Part shown: one piece after another, positions 48,678 to 58,172 of the stretch
Layout of the letters: each line of letters opens with the position of its first letter
Position numbering within the stretch: the stretch's first letter is position 1
Assembly (NCBI GenBank): GCA_030916885.1
Contig: JAUPVT010000055.1
Span: 1-64,000, forward strand
Source of the DNA: Chlamydiota bacterium
GTDB taxonomy: Bacteria > Chlamydiota > Chlamydiia > Chlamydiales > Rhabdochlamydiaceae
DNA length: 64,000 nucleotides
Direction: 5' to 3'
The notes under the pieces: model-generated
What the model was told of the DNA's origin: nothing
The model's database searches: none
Seen by the model: the letters and a program-made list of their open reading frames with translations, nothing else
Program-made: the position numbers and the translations under genes

Positions 48678-49823
48678 ATGTATAAAATCTTGCTACATTT
48701 AGCTACTCTTCTTTTCCCTTGTTTTATCTATTCTTTTTCTTTTCAGGATTTTGATTCTTATCAAGGCAGAGTTAGTAAGCAAGAAATAGAAAATAAACTA
48801 AAGTATTTGATTAAAGCCAAAGAATCACAAAACTATTTTTTACTCACTGATGATGCTTTTACTATATATGCTTCCTTAGAGGATAAGCAGAAAGGTCAAG
48901 AAGAATATTATCTAATACTTGGCTCATCTAATGCTTTACCAACTCTTAAAAAAAGCTTAGCTAATTGCAAAATTGCCATTGATCCAGGACATTTTGGAAG
49001 TGAATATTCTCATTTAGAACAAAGGTTTGTAGAAATTAATTTTCAGAAGAAGCTGCTTGCCTTTAATGAAGGGGATTTAACTTTTCTAACAGCTCTTTAT
49101 TTAAAAGAGCTGTTGGAAAAAGAAGGGGCAGAGGTTTTCTTAACCAGGACAAAAAAAGCAGAGGGAGCACTTTCTCAAAATTTCTTTCAATTTTTACAAA
49201 CACACCCAGATCTATGGTTAACAAAAAAAACACTAGCACAGCTTTTTCGTGGCATTTATAATGGAGTAGATTTATATGCTCGTGCGGAAAAAATTAATAC
49301 TTTTAAACCAGATGTTACAGTAATCATTCACTATAATGCACATGACTCTGAAGGAGAGAAGTATACTTGCACTACAGATAAAAACTATAACATGGTATTT
49401 ATTCCAGGTTCTTTTGGTAATGGAGAATTAAAAGAGAAAAAATCTCGCTATGAATTCCTTCGTTTACTGGTTACTTCTGATTTTATTCTATCTAAACAAT
49501 TCTCTAAGATAGTTCTAAAAAAATTCAATGAGCATCTTCAAATTTCCTCTGTTGCTCCATCAGATGGGGCTCGTTACTTAGAGACAGCAAGTATTGAAGT
49601 AGAAAAAGGTGTTTATGCTCGTAATTTGGCTCTGACAAGACTGGTACATGGACCGCTTTGTTATGGAGAGTCTCTTGTGCAAAATAATTTAGCGGAAGCA
49701 TTAAGACTTTCTCATTCAGATACAGAAATTCAAGGATATCCTTGCTCTTCTCGTTTAAAAGAAGTTGCATTAGCTTATTTTCAAGCTATTCAAGAGTTTT
49801 TTATGCAACAAGATGAGCCTTAA
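48678..49823 (+). CDS. amiA: N-acetylmuramoyl-L-alanine amidase (amidase_3 type)
   Basis: Signal peptide; KIAIDPGHFGSEYSHLEQRFVEINF, LLEKEGAEVFLTRTKK, VTVIIHYNAHDSEG. Confidence 0.85.
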   Translation: MYKILLHLATLLFPCFIYSFSFQDFDSYQGRVSKQEIENKLKYLIKAKESQNYFLLTDDAFTIYASLEDKQKGQEEYYLILGSSNALPTLKKSLANCKIAIDPGHFGSEYSHLEQRFVEINFQKKLLAFNEGDLTFLTALYLKELLEKEGAEVFLTRTKKAEGALSQNFFQFLQTHPDLWLTKKTLAQLFRGIYNGVDLYARAEKINTFKPDVTVIIHYNAHDSEGEKYTCTTDKNYNMVFIPGSFGNGELKEKKSRYEFLRLLVTSDFILSKQFSKIVLKKFNEHLQISSVAPSDGARYLETASIEVEKGVYARNLALTRLVHGPLCYGESLVQNNLAEALRLSHSDTEIQGYPCSSRLKEVALAYFQAIQEFFMQQDEP

Positions 49824-49881
49824 AAATTTATCTTAAAATCTTGCTTTATCTGCGTTTTATTGGCTGAATTAAGATTCAGAA

Positions 49882-50103
49882 ATGCCGATAAAATTTTTAC
49901 CTAATTATACCATCACCCCTAGTATTTTGATTAACCTGATATGTATCGAGTCCGTAAAGGAAAAGATCTGATATCTTTCTTTGACTCCAACGGTATTGAG
50001 CTCTTTATGAGGAACAGCATGTCTTTATACAACACACTATTCCACTATGATTGAAGGAAACGTTCTTTCACTAGATCAAATCCAGGTTGTGGAATGGATC
50101 TAA
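49882..50103 (+). pseudogene. Decayed second Fic-family gene, N-terminal part
   Basis: MPIKFLPNYTITPSILINLICIESVKEKI*YLSLTPTVLSSL*GTACLYTTHYSTMIEGNVLSLDQIQVVEWI*, one continuous frame with in-frame TGA stops; matches Fic N-terminal domain plus inhibitory STMIEGN. Confidence 0.8.
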
Positions 50104-50199
50104 TCATTCAGGCTACTGGTTTGTCTGAAGAATAAATAAAAGAGTTTAAAGAAAGACATCTTAGAAGAGCCTGCAGTAGTCAATTTATATTATATTTTT

Positions 50200-52029
50200 T
50201 TAATTAGGATTTAACTCTTTTTGCAGCGCATTTACATCAGATTGAGTAATGCCTTTAATTTGCAAAAGATCTTGAGTAGAGGCTTTTTTGATTCTTTCTA
50301 TGCTGCCAAAATGGGTAAGAAGTCGTTTTTTTTTGATGGGGCCAATACCGGGGATGTTATCTAATGCACTAGAGATGAGTCTTTTTTTACGTCTTTTTTG
50401 ATGAAAGGCAATTGTTTTGCGATGACTTTCATCACGGATTTTTTGTAAGAGCAGTAATAGAAAGGATCTGGGGTTAAGTAATATGGGATCGTGATTGTAA
50501 GGAAGATACACTTTCTCTTGACTTATTCCCTTGTCATGACGAGAGGCTTCTTTGGCTAATGCAATTAGATCTATGGAAGCTATATCGAGTTTTTTAAACA
50601 CTTCAAGAGTTATGGTTAGGTGCCCTTTGCCTCCATCAAGGATGATTAAGTCAGGAAGGTTATCTGCTGCTTTAGCACGGGATAGATGGCGAAAAAGAGC
50701 TTCTTGCATGGAGGCATAATCATCACCTGTATGCTGGGTTTTGATTTTATAGAGTCTTGTGTATTTAGTATCTTTGACGCCATCTGTAAAAGCTATTACA
50801 GAAGCCACAGAATCACTACCTGCTAAGTGAGAGGTATCAAAACATTCAATTCTTTTAGGATAGCGATTGAGCTGTAGGGTGTCTTGGAGATCGAGTAACA
50901 TTTTTTCCTTAAGGCGTTTTTCATCTTTTTCCTGTTTAAAGGTACTCTTGGCATTTTCTTCTGCTAGCTTTAATAAGGTCAATTTTTCTCCTTTTTTAGG
51001 AAAAAATAGCTGGATCTTGCAGGTACTTTTGAGAAGCTCTATCAAAGCCAAAGAGGACTGGATAGGGGTTAGGACTTCCTTTGGAAGATTTTTACTGTTT
51101 TGATAATGCTGTAGAATGAAAGAGGTAAGCAATTCATCATCATCTTCAATAACATTAGAAAATGCATAATGCATAGAACCGGTTAATCTTCCTTGGCGCA
51201 AAAATAAGAGAAAAAGGCAGATTTCATCTGCTTGGCGATAGATCCCTATAGCATCAGTAGATTCTATATGATAGCTAGCTGTAGAGGATTGCAAAACATG
51301 TTCGAGATAGCGAATGGTTTTAAGTAGAGAAGCCGCTTTTTCAAATTGTAATTGATCAGAGGCCTGTTGAATTTGCTCATAGAGTTCAGGAAGAATATCT
51401 TGATTTTTTCCTTTTAGAAAATAGATCACTTTTTGTACTTGTTGATCATATTGTTCTTTAGTGCATAAATTAATGCAAGGAGCAAGGCAGCGATTCATTT
51501 CATAAAGCAAACAAGGCCTGGTGCGTTTTTTAAGTTCATTATCTGAACATTGACGTAAGAGGAATAATTTATTTAATAATTCATAAATTTCTCTTGCTGC
51601 GATAGCGCTTGTGTAAGGTCCAAAATACAGCCCCTTGTCTTTTATAACTCCTTTATAACGCATAAGACGTAGCATAGGCCATGGATGATCTATATTGATA
51701 CATAGACTAATAAAGGTTTTATCATCTTTGAGCAGTACATTAAATTTAGGTTTGTGTTGCTTGATCAAAGTACTTTCTAAAAGCAAGGCTTCTTTTTCAG
51801 AAAAAACTACAATTGTATCGATTTGTGCAATTTGTGCAATCAACAGAGGAATCATAGCTCTAGTATCGCTAAGAGAGAAATATTGTTTTAAACGATTTTT
51901 AAGTAATTTAGCTTTCCCAACATAGAGTACCCTGCCTGCTTTGTCTTTCATTAGATAGACACCAGGTTGCACAGGAAATAAATCTAGTTGTTTAGGATCA
52001 AAAACCATTATTTTACTCTCTCTTTCCAA
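50200..52029 (-). CDS. uvrC: Excinuclease ABC subunit C
   Basis: QPGVYLMKDKAGRVLYVGKAKLLKNRLKQYF, RIECFDTSHLAGSDSVASVIAF, IPGIGPIKKKRLLTHFGSIERIKKAS. Confidence 0.97.
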   Translation of the reverse strand: MERESKIMVFDPKQLDLFPVQPGVYLMKDKAGRVLYVGKAKLLKNRLKQYFSLSDTRAMIPLLIAQIAQIDTIVVFSEKEALLLESTLIKQHKPKFNVLLKDDKTFISLCINIDHPWPMLRLMRYKGVIKDKGLYFGPYTSAIAAREIYELLNKLFLLRQCSDNELKKRTRPCLLYEMNRCLAPCINLCTKEQYDQQVQKVIYFLKGKNQDILPELYEQIQQASDQLQFEKAASLLKTIRYLEHVLQSSTASYHIESTDAIGIYRQADEICLFLLFLRQGRLTGSMHYAFSNVIEDDDELLTSFILQHYQNSKNLPKEVLTPIQSSLALIELLKSTCKIQLFFPKKGEKLTLLKLAEENAKSTFKQEKDEKRLKEKMLLDLQDTLQLNRYPKRIECFDTSHLAGSDSVASVIAFTDGVKDTKYTRLYKIKTQHTGDDYASMQEALFRHLSRAKAADNLPDLIILDGGKGHLTITLEVFKKLDIASIDLIALAKEASRHDKGISQEKVYLPYNHDPILLNPRSFLLLLLQKIRDESHRKTIAFHQKRRKKRLISSALDNIPGIGPIKKKRLLTHFGSIERIKKASTQDLLQIKGITQSDVNALQKELNPN

Positions 52030-54623
52030 TCAATGAGTTTTTGTAGAGCAGCCAAAGGGGTGAGGTTATTAGGATCGATTTCTTTAAGTTCTTCTAAAAT
52101 AGCTGGTTTACTTTCTGTCTCTGTATTGATAAAAAGACAGAGTTGTTTTTCTGTTTTGGGTTTAGCCATAGATATTTGTTCTAGGCCTTTTAGCATTTGT
52201 TGTGCGCGTTTGATCACGAAGTAAGGCAATCCCGCTAACCGTGCTACTTGAATGCCGTAACTTTTATCCGTACTTCCTCTTATGACTTTATGTAAAAATA
52301 TGATTTTATTTTCAGACTCATGGGCAGAGACGCTGTAATTTACAGCTCCAGGAATCTTTTGCTCTAATTCAGTTAATTCCCAGAAATGAGTAGCAAATAA
52401 GGTTTTGGTTTGCTTTCCAGGTTGAGTTAATAGATATTCTGCAACAGACCATGCAATAGAAATCCCATCATATGTACTAGTTCCTCGACCAATTTCATCC
52501 AAAATCACCAAAGAACGATTTGTTGCATTATTAAGAATGTTTGCTGTTTCTGTCATTTCTACCATAAAAGTCGAAAGTCCTTTTGCTAAATCATCACTTG
52601 CTCCAATTCGACTGAAAACCTTATCAATAATACCTATAGTAGCGCTTTTAGCAGGAACAAAACTGCCCATTTGTGCAAGAATTGCAATTAGTGCTGCTTG
52701 ACGAATAAACGTGGATTTACCCGCCATATTGGGACCTTTAATTAAGTGCAGCCGATGACTTGTGGCATTTAAAAAAACATCATTGGGTATAAACAGTTCT
52801 TTTTTCATTACAGTTTCAATCACTGGATGACGTCCTTTCTCAATATGAAATAGATCGCTGGAATTGACAGTAGGCTTTATATATTTTTGGAGTTTTGCTG
52901 CCTGCGCCAACGAACAAATCACATCGATTTCAGCAATTGCGCGTGCAATGAGATAAATCGAAGAAGCATGTTCTGCAATTTGTTTTTTTAATTGTGTGAA
53001 CAATAAATATTCTAGTGCACAAATACGTTCTTCTATATGTATTATTTTATGTTCGTATTCTTTTAATTCTAGGGTTGTAAAGCGTTCTGCATTTACTAAG
53101 GTTTGTCTTCTTTGAAAAGAAGAGGGAATTTTTTCTGTCTTTCCACGACTTAATTCAATAAAAAAGCCAAAGACTTTTGTATATCCTACTTTGAGATTTT
53201 TGATTTGAGTTTCTTCTCTTAATTGTGTTTGATATTGAGCAATCCAACTGTGAGAGTCTTTTTTGATGGATTGTAATTGATCAAGTTCTTCTGAAAAACC
53301 TATACGAAATATCTCGGCTTCTTTCAATTTTAAAGGAGGGGTGTCTATAAGTGCTTTTTGTAAGAGTTGCACAAGGTTTGAAACATCTTTTAAGTTTGTT
53401 TTATTTTTAATAATCAATTCGCTAAAGAAATGATTTTCAAAAATATGGGAAATAGGGAAAATTTGTTCTAAAGAAAGGCGAAAGACTCCCAAATCACGTG
53501 GAGTTGCATAATCGGTTTCAATTCGCATAATTAAACGTTCTAAATCGCGAATTTCTTTTAAATGCTTAAAGATCTGTTCACTCAGTTGCCATTTTGCTAA
53601 AAATTCCTCAATACCATCTTGCCTTTGTTGAATTTCAGTTAGATCCAACAAAGGATGTGCGAGCCAGTATTTAAGCAGGCGTCCACCCATTGGAGTTAGG
53701 GTATAATCAATAACTTGCAGCAGGGTATGGGAGGAATCATCTTGGATTGATTGAAAAAGTTCTAGATGTTTTTGAGTAGTTCGATCTAGTAGCATGTAAG
53801 ATGAAGAGTGTTCTTTTTTTATACTCTTAATATGGTGAATGGGAAGATTTAATTCATCTTGTACATAATGTAAAATAGCACCAGCTGCATTAATAGCAGC
53901 AACCATACCTGTTAATCCAAAACTATCTAAACTACCAACTTTAAAATGCCTTAAAAGCACATCACAAGCATGCTTGTGTTCAAAATGCCATGCTTCTTTT
54001 ATATGAATAGCTGGTTTAAATTGACGATCTATTTCTTCAAGAAAATGAGGGTGTTGAGTCATCCATTTTTGGGGAAGTAAAAGCTCCTTGGGCTGGATAC
54101 GGTTCAGTTCATCAAATAGCTGCTTTTGATCTTCGAATTCCATAGCACGAAATTCAGAAGTGGTAACATCAAGTACAGCAAGACCAAAAGCTTCATTAAT
54201 TTGGATGAAACAGGCAAGAAAATTGTTGAACTTTGCTGATAGCAGATTGGAGTGAACAATTGTTCCTGGAGTAATGATTTTGACGACTTCTCGTTTTAAA
54301 ATTCCTTTAACAGATTGTGGATCCTCTAGTTGTTCAGCAATAGCAATACGATATCCCTTTGCAACAAGTTTGTCAATATACGCATCGCATGTATGAAAAG
54401 GAATTCCCGCCATAGGGATGTCTTGTCGTTTAGTTAGCGTTATATCCAATTGTTTTGATAAAAGCACAGCATCGTTTTCAAACGCCTCATAAAAATCCCC
54501 TAGGCGAAATAGCAACAAGGCATTTCCTGCTTGTTTTTTACAGTGATGCCATTGAGCCATCATAGAAGAGGGTTTTTCTTCTTTCATTTTTAATACCTCG
54601 CTTTGAAGCTCTTTATTATCCAA
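52008..54623 (-). CDS. mutS: DNA mismatch repair protein MutS
   Basis: RLGDFYEAFENDAVLLSKQLDITLTKR, HLIKGPNMAGKSTFIRQAALIAILAQMGSFVPA, DEIGRGTSTYDGISIAWSVAE. Confidence 0.98.
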   Translation of the reverse strand: MDNKELQSEVLKMKEEKPSSMMAQWHHCKKQAGNALLLFRLGDFYEAFENDAVLLSKQLDITLTKRQDIPMAGIPFHTCDAYIDKLVAKGYRIAIAEQLEDPQSVKGILKREVVKIITPGTIVHSNLLSAKFNNFLACFIQINEAFGLAVLDVTTSEFRAMEFEDQKQLFDELNRIQPKELLLPQKWMTQHPHFLEEIDRQFKPAIHIKEAWHFEHKHACDVLLRHFKVGSLDSFGLTGMVAAINAAGAILHYVQDELNLPIHHIKSIKKEHSSSYMLLDRTTQKHLELFQSIQDDSSHTLLQVIDYTLTPMGGRLLKYWLAHPLLDLTEIQQRQDGIEEFLAKWQLSEQIFKHLKEIRDLERLIMRIETDYATPRDLGVFRLSLEQIFPISHIFENHFFSELIIKNKTNLKDVSNLVQLLQKALIDTPPLKLKEAEIFRIGFSEELDQLQSIKKDSHSWIAQYQTQLREETQIKNLKVGYTKVFGFFIELSRGKTEKIPSSFQRRQTLVNAERFTTLELKEYEHKIIHIEERICALEYLLFTQLKKQIAEHASSIYLIARAIAEIDVICSLAQAAKLQKYIKPTVNSSDLFHIEKGRHPVIETVMKKELFIPNDVFLNATSHRLHLIKGPNMAGKSTFIRQAALIAILAQMGSFVPAKSATIGIIDKVFSRIGASDDLAKGLSTFMVEMTETANILNNATNRSLVILDEIGRGTSTYDGISIAWSVAEYLLTQPGKQTKTLFATHFWELTELEQKIPGAVNYSVSAHESENKIIFLHKVIRGSTDKSYGIQVARLAGLPYFVIKRAQQMLKGLEQISMAKPKTEKQLCLFINTETESKPAILEELKEIDPNNLTPLAALQKLIDWKERVK

Positions 54624-54761
54624 TCTAAGGCAGGAGAATGCAAGGTTTTATTGAGGAATAAAACTTAAACTTCATTAATTTTTATTATTTAATTTTTTAT
54701 AAAATTTGTACCATCAGCGTTTATTAGAGGGGTCTAGTAATCGGAGTGCAATTGTTTAAAC

Positions 54762-55100
54762 CTAGAGTTCTGGCGATCTATATTTAAGAGCTTCTTGAAT
54801 TTGTTTGATACATGCTTGACACCACATCATTAGTGTTTTGATATCTTTATCTAGCAGTTTCAGTTTATGAATAATGGATTCCTCATCACTTTCTTTAATA
54901 GGTAGGGTATTGATTATGGTTTCTTTATTTAGATGTATTTTAATCTGAAATACTTTTAGTAATAAAGGGAGCATAACATTTTTAATCTGTTCTCTTAGTT
55001 GGGTTAAAGAGGAGTCTTGCATTGTTCCTATTTGAGAAAAATAAGTAGTTTTTTCTTCTTTAGGTAAAGAATCAAGTAATAATTCTTCTAATTTATCCAT
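54762..55100 (-). CDS. Hypothetical helical protein between mutS and dnaG
   Basis: 112 aa, mainly helical; no recognised domain. Confidence 0.6.
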   Translation of the reverse strand: MDKLEELLLDSLPKEEKTTYFSQIGTMQDSSLTQLREQIKNVMLPLLLKVFQIKIHLNKETIINTLPIKESDEESIIHKLKLLDKDIKTLMMWCQACIKQIQEALKYRSPEL

Positions 55101-55328
55101 TTTGCCTCACAAAAGTTTGTTCAACAAAATTTTTAAAGGATATTTGATTTTTAAATAAAGTGATTTTTCAAATCATCGTAAATATATTTGTACACCCTCC
55201 TCTCTTAAATAAATTTTAATCTATATTTTTTTAAGAACAAGACTGTTATTAATAGAGAAAAACTTGACGCAGTTTAGTTGCCTAATGCAAACTTAAAAAA
55301 ACTAAAGAAGCGGTAATCTATAAACCTT

Positions 55329-57113
55329 ATGCCTTTATTTACTTCAGATAGCCTGGAGATGCTTCGCCATAAAATTGATTTATTCGAAGTATTGTCGGCT
55401 CATCTCACTTTTCAAAGAAGTGGATCTACTTATAAAGCACTATGTCCTTTTCATGAAGAGAGAACCCCTTCTTTTATTATACAAAAAGGCAATGCTCATT
55501 ATCATTGTTTTGGATGTGGAGCTCATGGGGATGCTATTTCTTTTTTAATGACTCATATAAGAATGTCATTTACCGAAGCGGTGGAAAGCCTTGCGGAGCG
55601 TTTTCAAGTGCATTTGGAGAAAGAAGAGGAAAAAGGCAAAGCAAAAACCCCTAATAAAATTGCATTAAAGAGGGCCTTAGCTTCTGCAAGCGAGCTATAT
55701 CATTATTTATTATTATATACAGAGGAAGGGATAGAAGCCCTTAACTATTTATATGCAAGAGGGATTACTCTGCAGTTTATTCGTCGTTTTCAAATCGGAT
55801 ATGCTCCGAAGCAGTATAGTTTATTGGTCCAGTATTTACATACATGTGGTATTGAAGAAGACGTCATGCTACAAGCTGGTCTAATCAAACAATCTGGAGG
55901 AAAGCAACGAGATTTTTTTAGCGAGAGAATTACTTTTCCTATTCTAGATTCTTTAGGTGCAGTGATTGGTTTTTCCTCCCGTAAATATAAACAAACTACA
56001 TTTGGAGGTAAGTACATCAATTCCCCAGAAACCATTCTATTTAAAAAATCTCGTGTGCTATTTGGATTGAGCTATTGTCGTATGAGGATTGCAAAACAAC
56101 AAATTGCAATCCTTGTAGAAGGACAAATTGATGCTTTGCGATTAATCGATACAGGTTTTGACTATGTGGTTGCAGCTCAAGGTACAGCATTTGGGGAAGA
56201 GCATATTAAAGAGCTACTCCAGCTAGGTATTAAGAAAATCTATCTGGCTTTAGACGCCGATGAAGCAGGTCAGAGCGCAACGCAAAAAATAGGGGACTTA
56301 TTTCAAAAAAATGGAATTGACACGCGAGTGGTTACTTTAGAAAAAGAAAAGGATCCTGACTTATTACTTAGAGAAAAAGGGCCTAGCTATTTTGCTCATC
56401 TTTTAGAGACTAGCTCAGATTATTTAAATTTCTTATTTTTTTATTTAGCAAAAGATAACGACTTGCAAACTCCTTCGCAAAAAAATCAAGTAGTCAATCA
56501 AATAGTAGACCAAATCCATCATTGGCAGCAGCCAGTACTAGTATATGAGAGTTTAAGAAAACTGGCCGAAATTGCGCAGGTGCCAGAGGCTAGTATTGGA
56601 ATGAATCAGATCTGTATTCCGGATCTCTTTATTTCTAAGCAAGAATCGATAACTTTACAAGAGGTGGATGGAGATCGCATTTTAGAGCTTGACTTATTGC
56701 GTTGGTTATTAATGGGAGCTTCTCAATATCCAGAGATCGTCGATATTGCCAAAGCTAATCTAAAGCGGGATCATTTCCGAGTTCCAAACATTTGGAAACT
56801 TTATATATCCCTACTAATAGAACATCAATCAGGTTGCTTTGATCTTTTAGCAATTGGTAGTAGCTTAAATGATCCAGAAGAGCAAAAACTTTTATCTGAA
56901 CTTTTACAACGTAAGATCAACTTAAATAAAACAAAAGAAGGTTTTTTAGAGGTTTTGCATAAAATTCTATTAAGGGATTGGATGCAAAAAAGAGAACAAA
57001 TTAGAATACAAATTCAATCAGTTGGGCATTCTGAAGAAGAAACACTTCAATTAGCTCGTCAGTTTGATATTCTTAAAAATCAAGTTCCAGAAGTGCTCAT
57101 TCCTAAAATTTGA
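55329..57113 (+). CDS. dnaG: DNA primase
   Basis: CPFHEERTPSFIIQKGNAHYHCFGCGAHGDAISFLM; Toprim VEGQIDALRLIDTGFDYVVAAQGTAF...LALDADEAGQSAT. Confidence 0.97.
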   Translation: MPLFTSDSLEMLRHKIDLFEVLSAHLTFQRSGSTYKALCPFHEERTPSFIIQKGNAHYHCFGCGAHGDAISFLMTHIRMSFTEAVESLAERFQVHLEKEEEKGKAKTPNKIALKRALASASELYHYLLLYTEEGIEALNYLYARGITLQFIRRFQIGYAPKQYSLLVQYLHTCGIEEDVMLQAGLIKQSGGKQRDFFSERITFPILDSLGAVIGFSSRKYKQTTFGGKYINSPETILFKKSRVLFGLSYCRMRIAKQQIAILVEGQIDALRLIDTGFDYVVAAQGTAFGEEHIKELLQLGIKKIYLALDADEAGQSATQKIGDLFQKNGIDTRVVTLEKEKDPDLLLREKGPSYFAHLLETSSDYLNFLFFYLAKDNDLQTPSQKNQVVNQIVDQIHHWQQPVLVYESLRKLAEIAQVPEASIGMNQICIPDLFISKQESITLQEVDGDRILELDLLRWLLMGASQYPEIVDIAKANLKRDHFRVPNIWKLYISLLIEHQSGCFDLLAIGSSLNDPEEQKLLSELLQRKINLNKTKEGFLEVLHKILLRDWMQKREQIRIQIQSVGHSEEETLQLARQFDILKNQVPEVLIPKI

Positions 57114-58078
57114 GTATTTAAGAAAACCCTAGCATTTTCATAAGCAATCGATTGCAAAATAGGTAGTTCTAGTTTTAAAGATAGCTTTTCTAATAAAATA
57201 GGATAGCACTCTGCTGTATCATAAGGTGTATGATAAAAGGATTGTCCTGGATATTTAGCTTGTAGATTAGATGGATCTTTATCACAGAAAAAATCAGATC
57301 CAAAGCAAAGAGCTTCTTTTGCATTGAGTGTAAGCGCATATTCTACATGTTGGATTAAACCATTCGGATCTTCTTTATGCACAAAAGGAGCAAAGAAATT
57401 TAATCCGATAAGACCCTTTCTATGAATGATCTCAAGGACTAATTCATCAGGAAGATTGCGGGTAGCGAAATGAACCTTGCGAAAATTACAATGGCTAGCA
57501 ATTAGAGGAATACGCCAGTTATTTTGATCAATTTTGTTTAAAACATCATAGGATAGATGATCAGAAGCATGACTTAAGTCAACGGCTATTTTACGGTTAT
57601 CTAGCCACTCTAGTAAATGAACCCCATCAGGTTTTAGTCCAATAGAAGTATCAGATCCTCCTCCAAAACGATTTTCTTCATTCCAAGTAATACCAATATA
57701 AAGAAGAGGACCAATTTTATTTTGATAATTGGCTAACCTTTGCAGGCTCATAGTAAGGGGCTCATACTCATCTGCAAATCCAGAGGCTCCTTCAAAAGCT
57801 GCGATTGTGGATATAGCTGTTGGCTGAGCCTGCTGAGAAATAGGAGAAAAATAAGAAGGGTGCTCGTATAACCACTGTAATTTTTCGCTTTGTTTTTGAG
57901 CTAAATCAATGCTATTTGGTGATTTATTTGTAAAAATGGCAAGTACCTGGGTTTCTACACCCCCTTGTTTCATTTGTAAATACGAGCAACGAGAAAGAGG
58001 ATCTAAGAAAGATCTATTCTCTTGCTCGCTTAGAAAAGAGAGCAAATCGTTATGTAAATCAAAAATGGGTAAGCGCAT
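57080..58078 (-). CDS. Membrane dipeptidase (peptidase M19)
   Basis: PIFDLHNDLLSFL, AIAAFEG-like STIAAFEGASGF, GITWNEENRFGGGS, VDLSHASDHLSYDVL, ASHCNFR; start at MRLPIF chosen over 58132. Confidence 0.9.
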   Translation of the reverse strand: MRLPIFDLHNDLLSFLSEQENRSFLDPLSRCSYLQMKQGGVETQVLAIFTNKSPNSIDLAQKQSEKLQWLYEHPSYFSPISQQAQPTAISTIAAFEGASGFADEYEPLTMSLQRLANYQNKIGPLLYIGITWNEENRFGGGSDTSIGLKPDGVHLLEWLDNRKIAVDLSHASDHLSYDVLNKIDQNNWRIPLIASHCNFRKVHFATRNLPDELVLEIIHRKGLIGLNFFAPFVHKEDPNGLIQHVEYALTLNAKEALCFGSDFFCDKDPSNLQAKYPGQSFYHTPYDTAECYPILLEKLSLKLELPILQSIAYENARVFLNTQILGMSTSGT

Positions 58079-58172
58079 CTTAAAATACCTTAAGTTTTTA
58101 ACTAGTATGAGTTCTCCTAATAAATTCATCAAGGCTAGCTATCGGAAAAGATTTGGGTCAAACAAGCAACTT

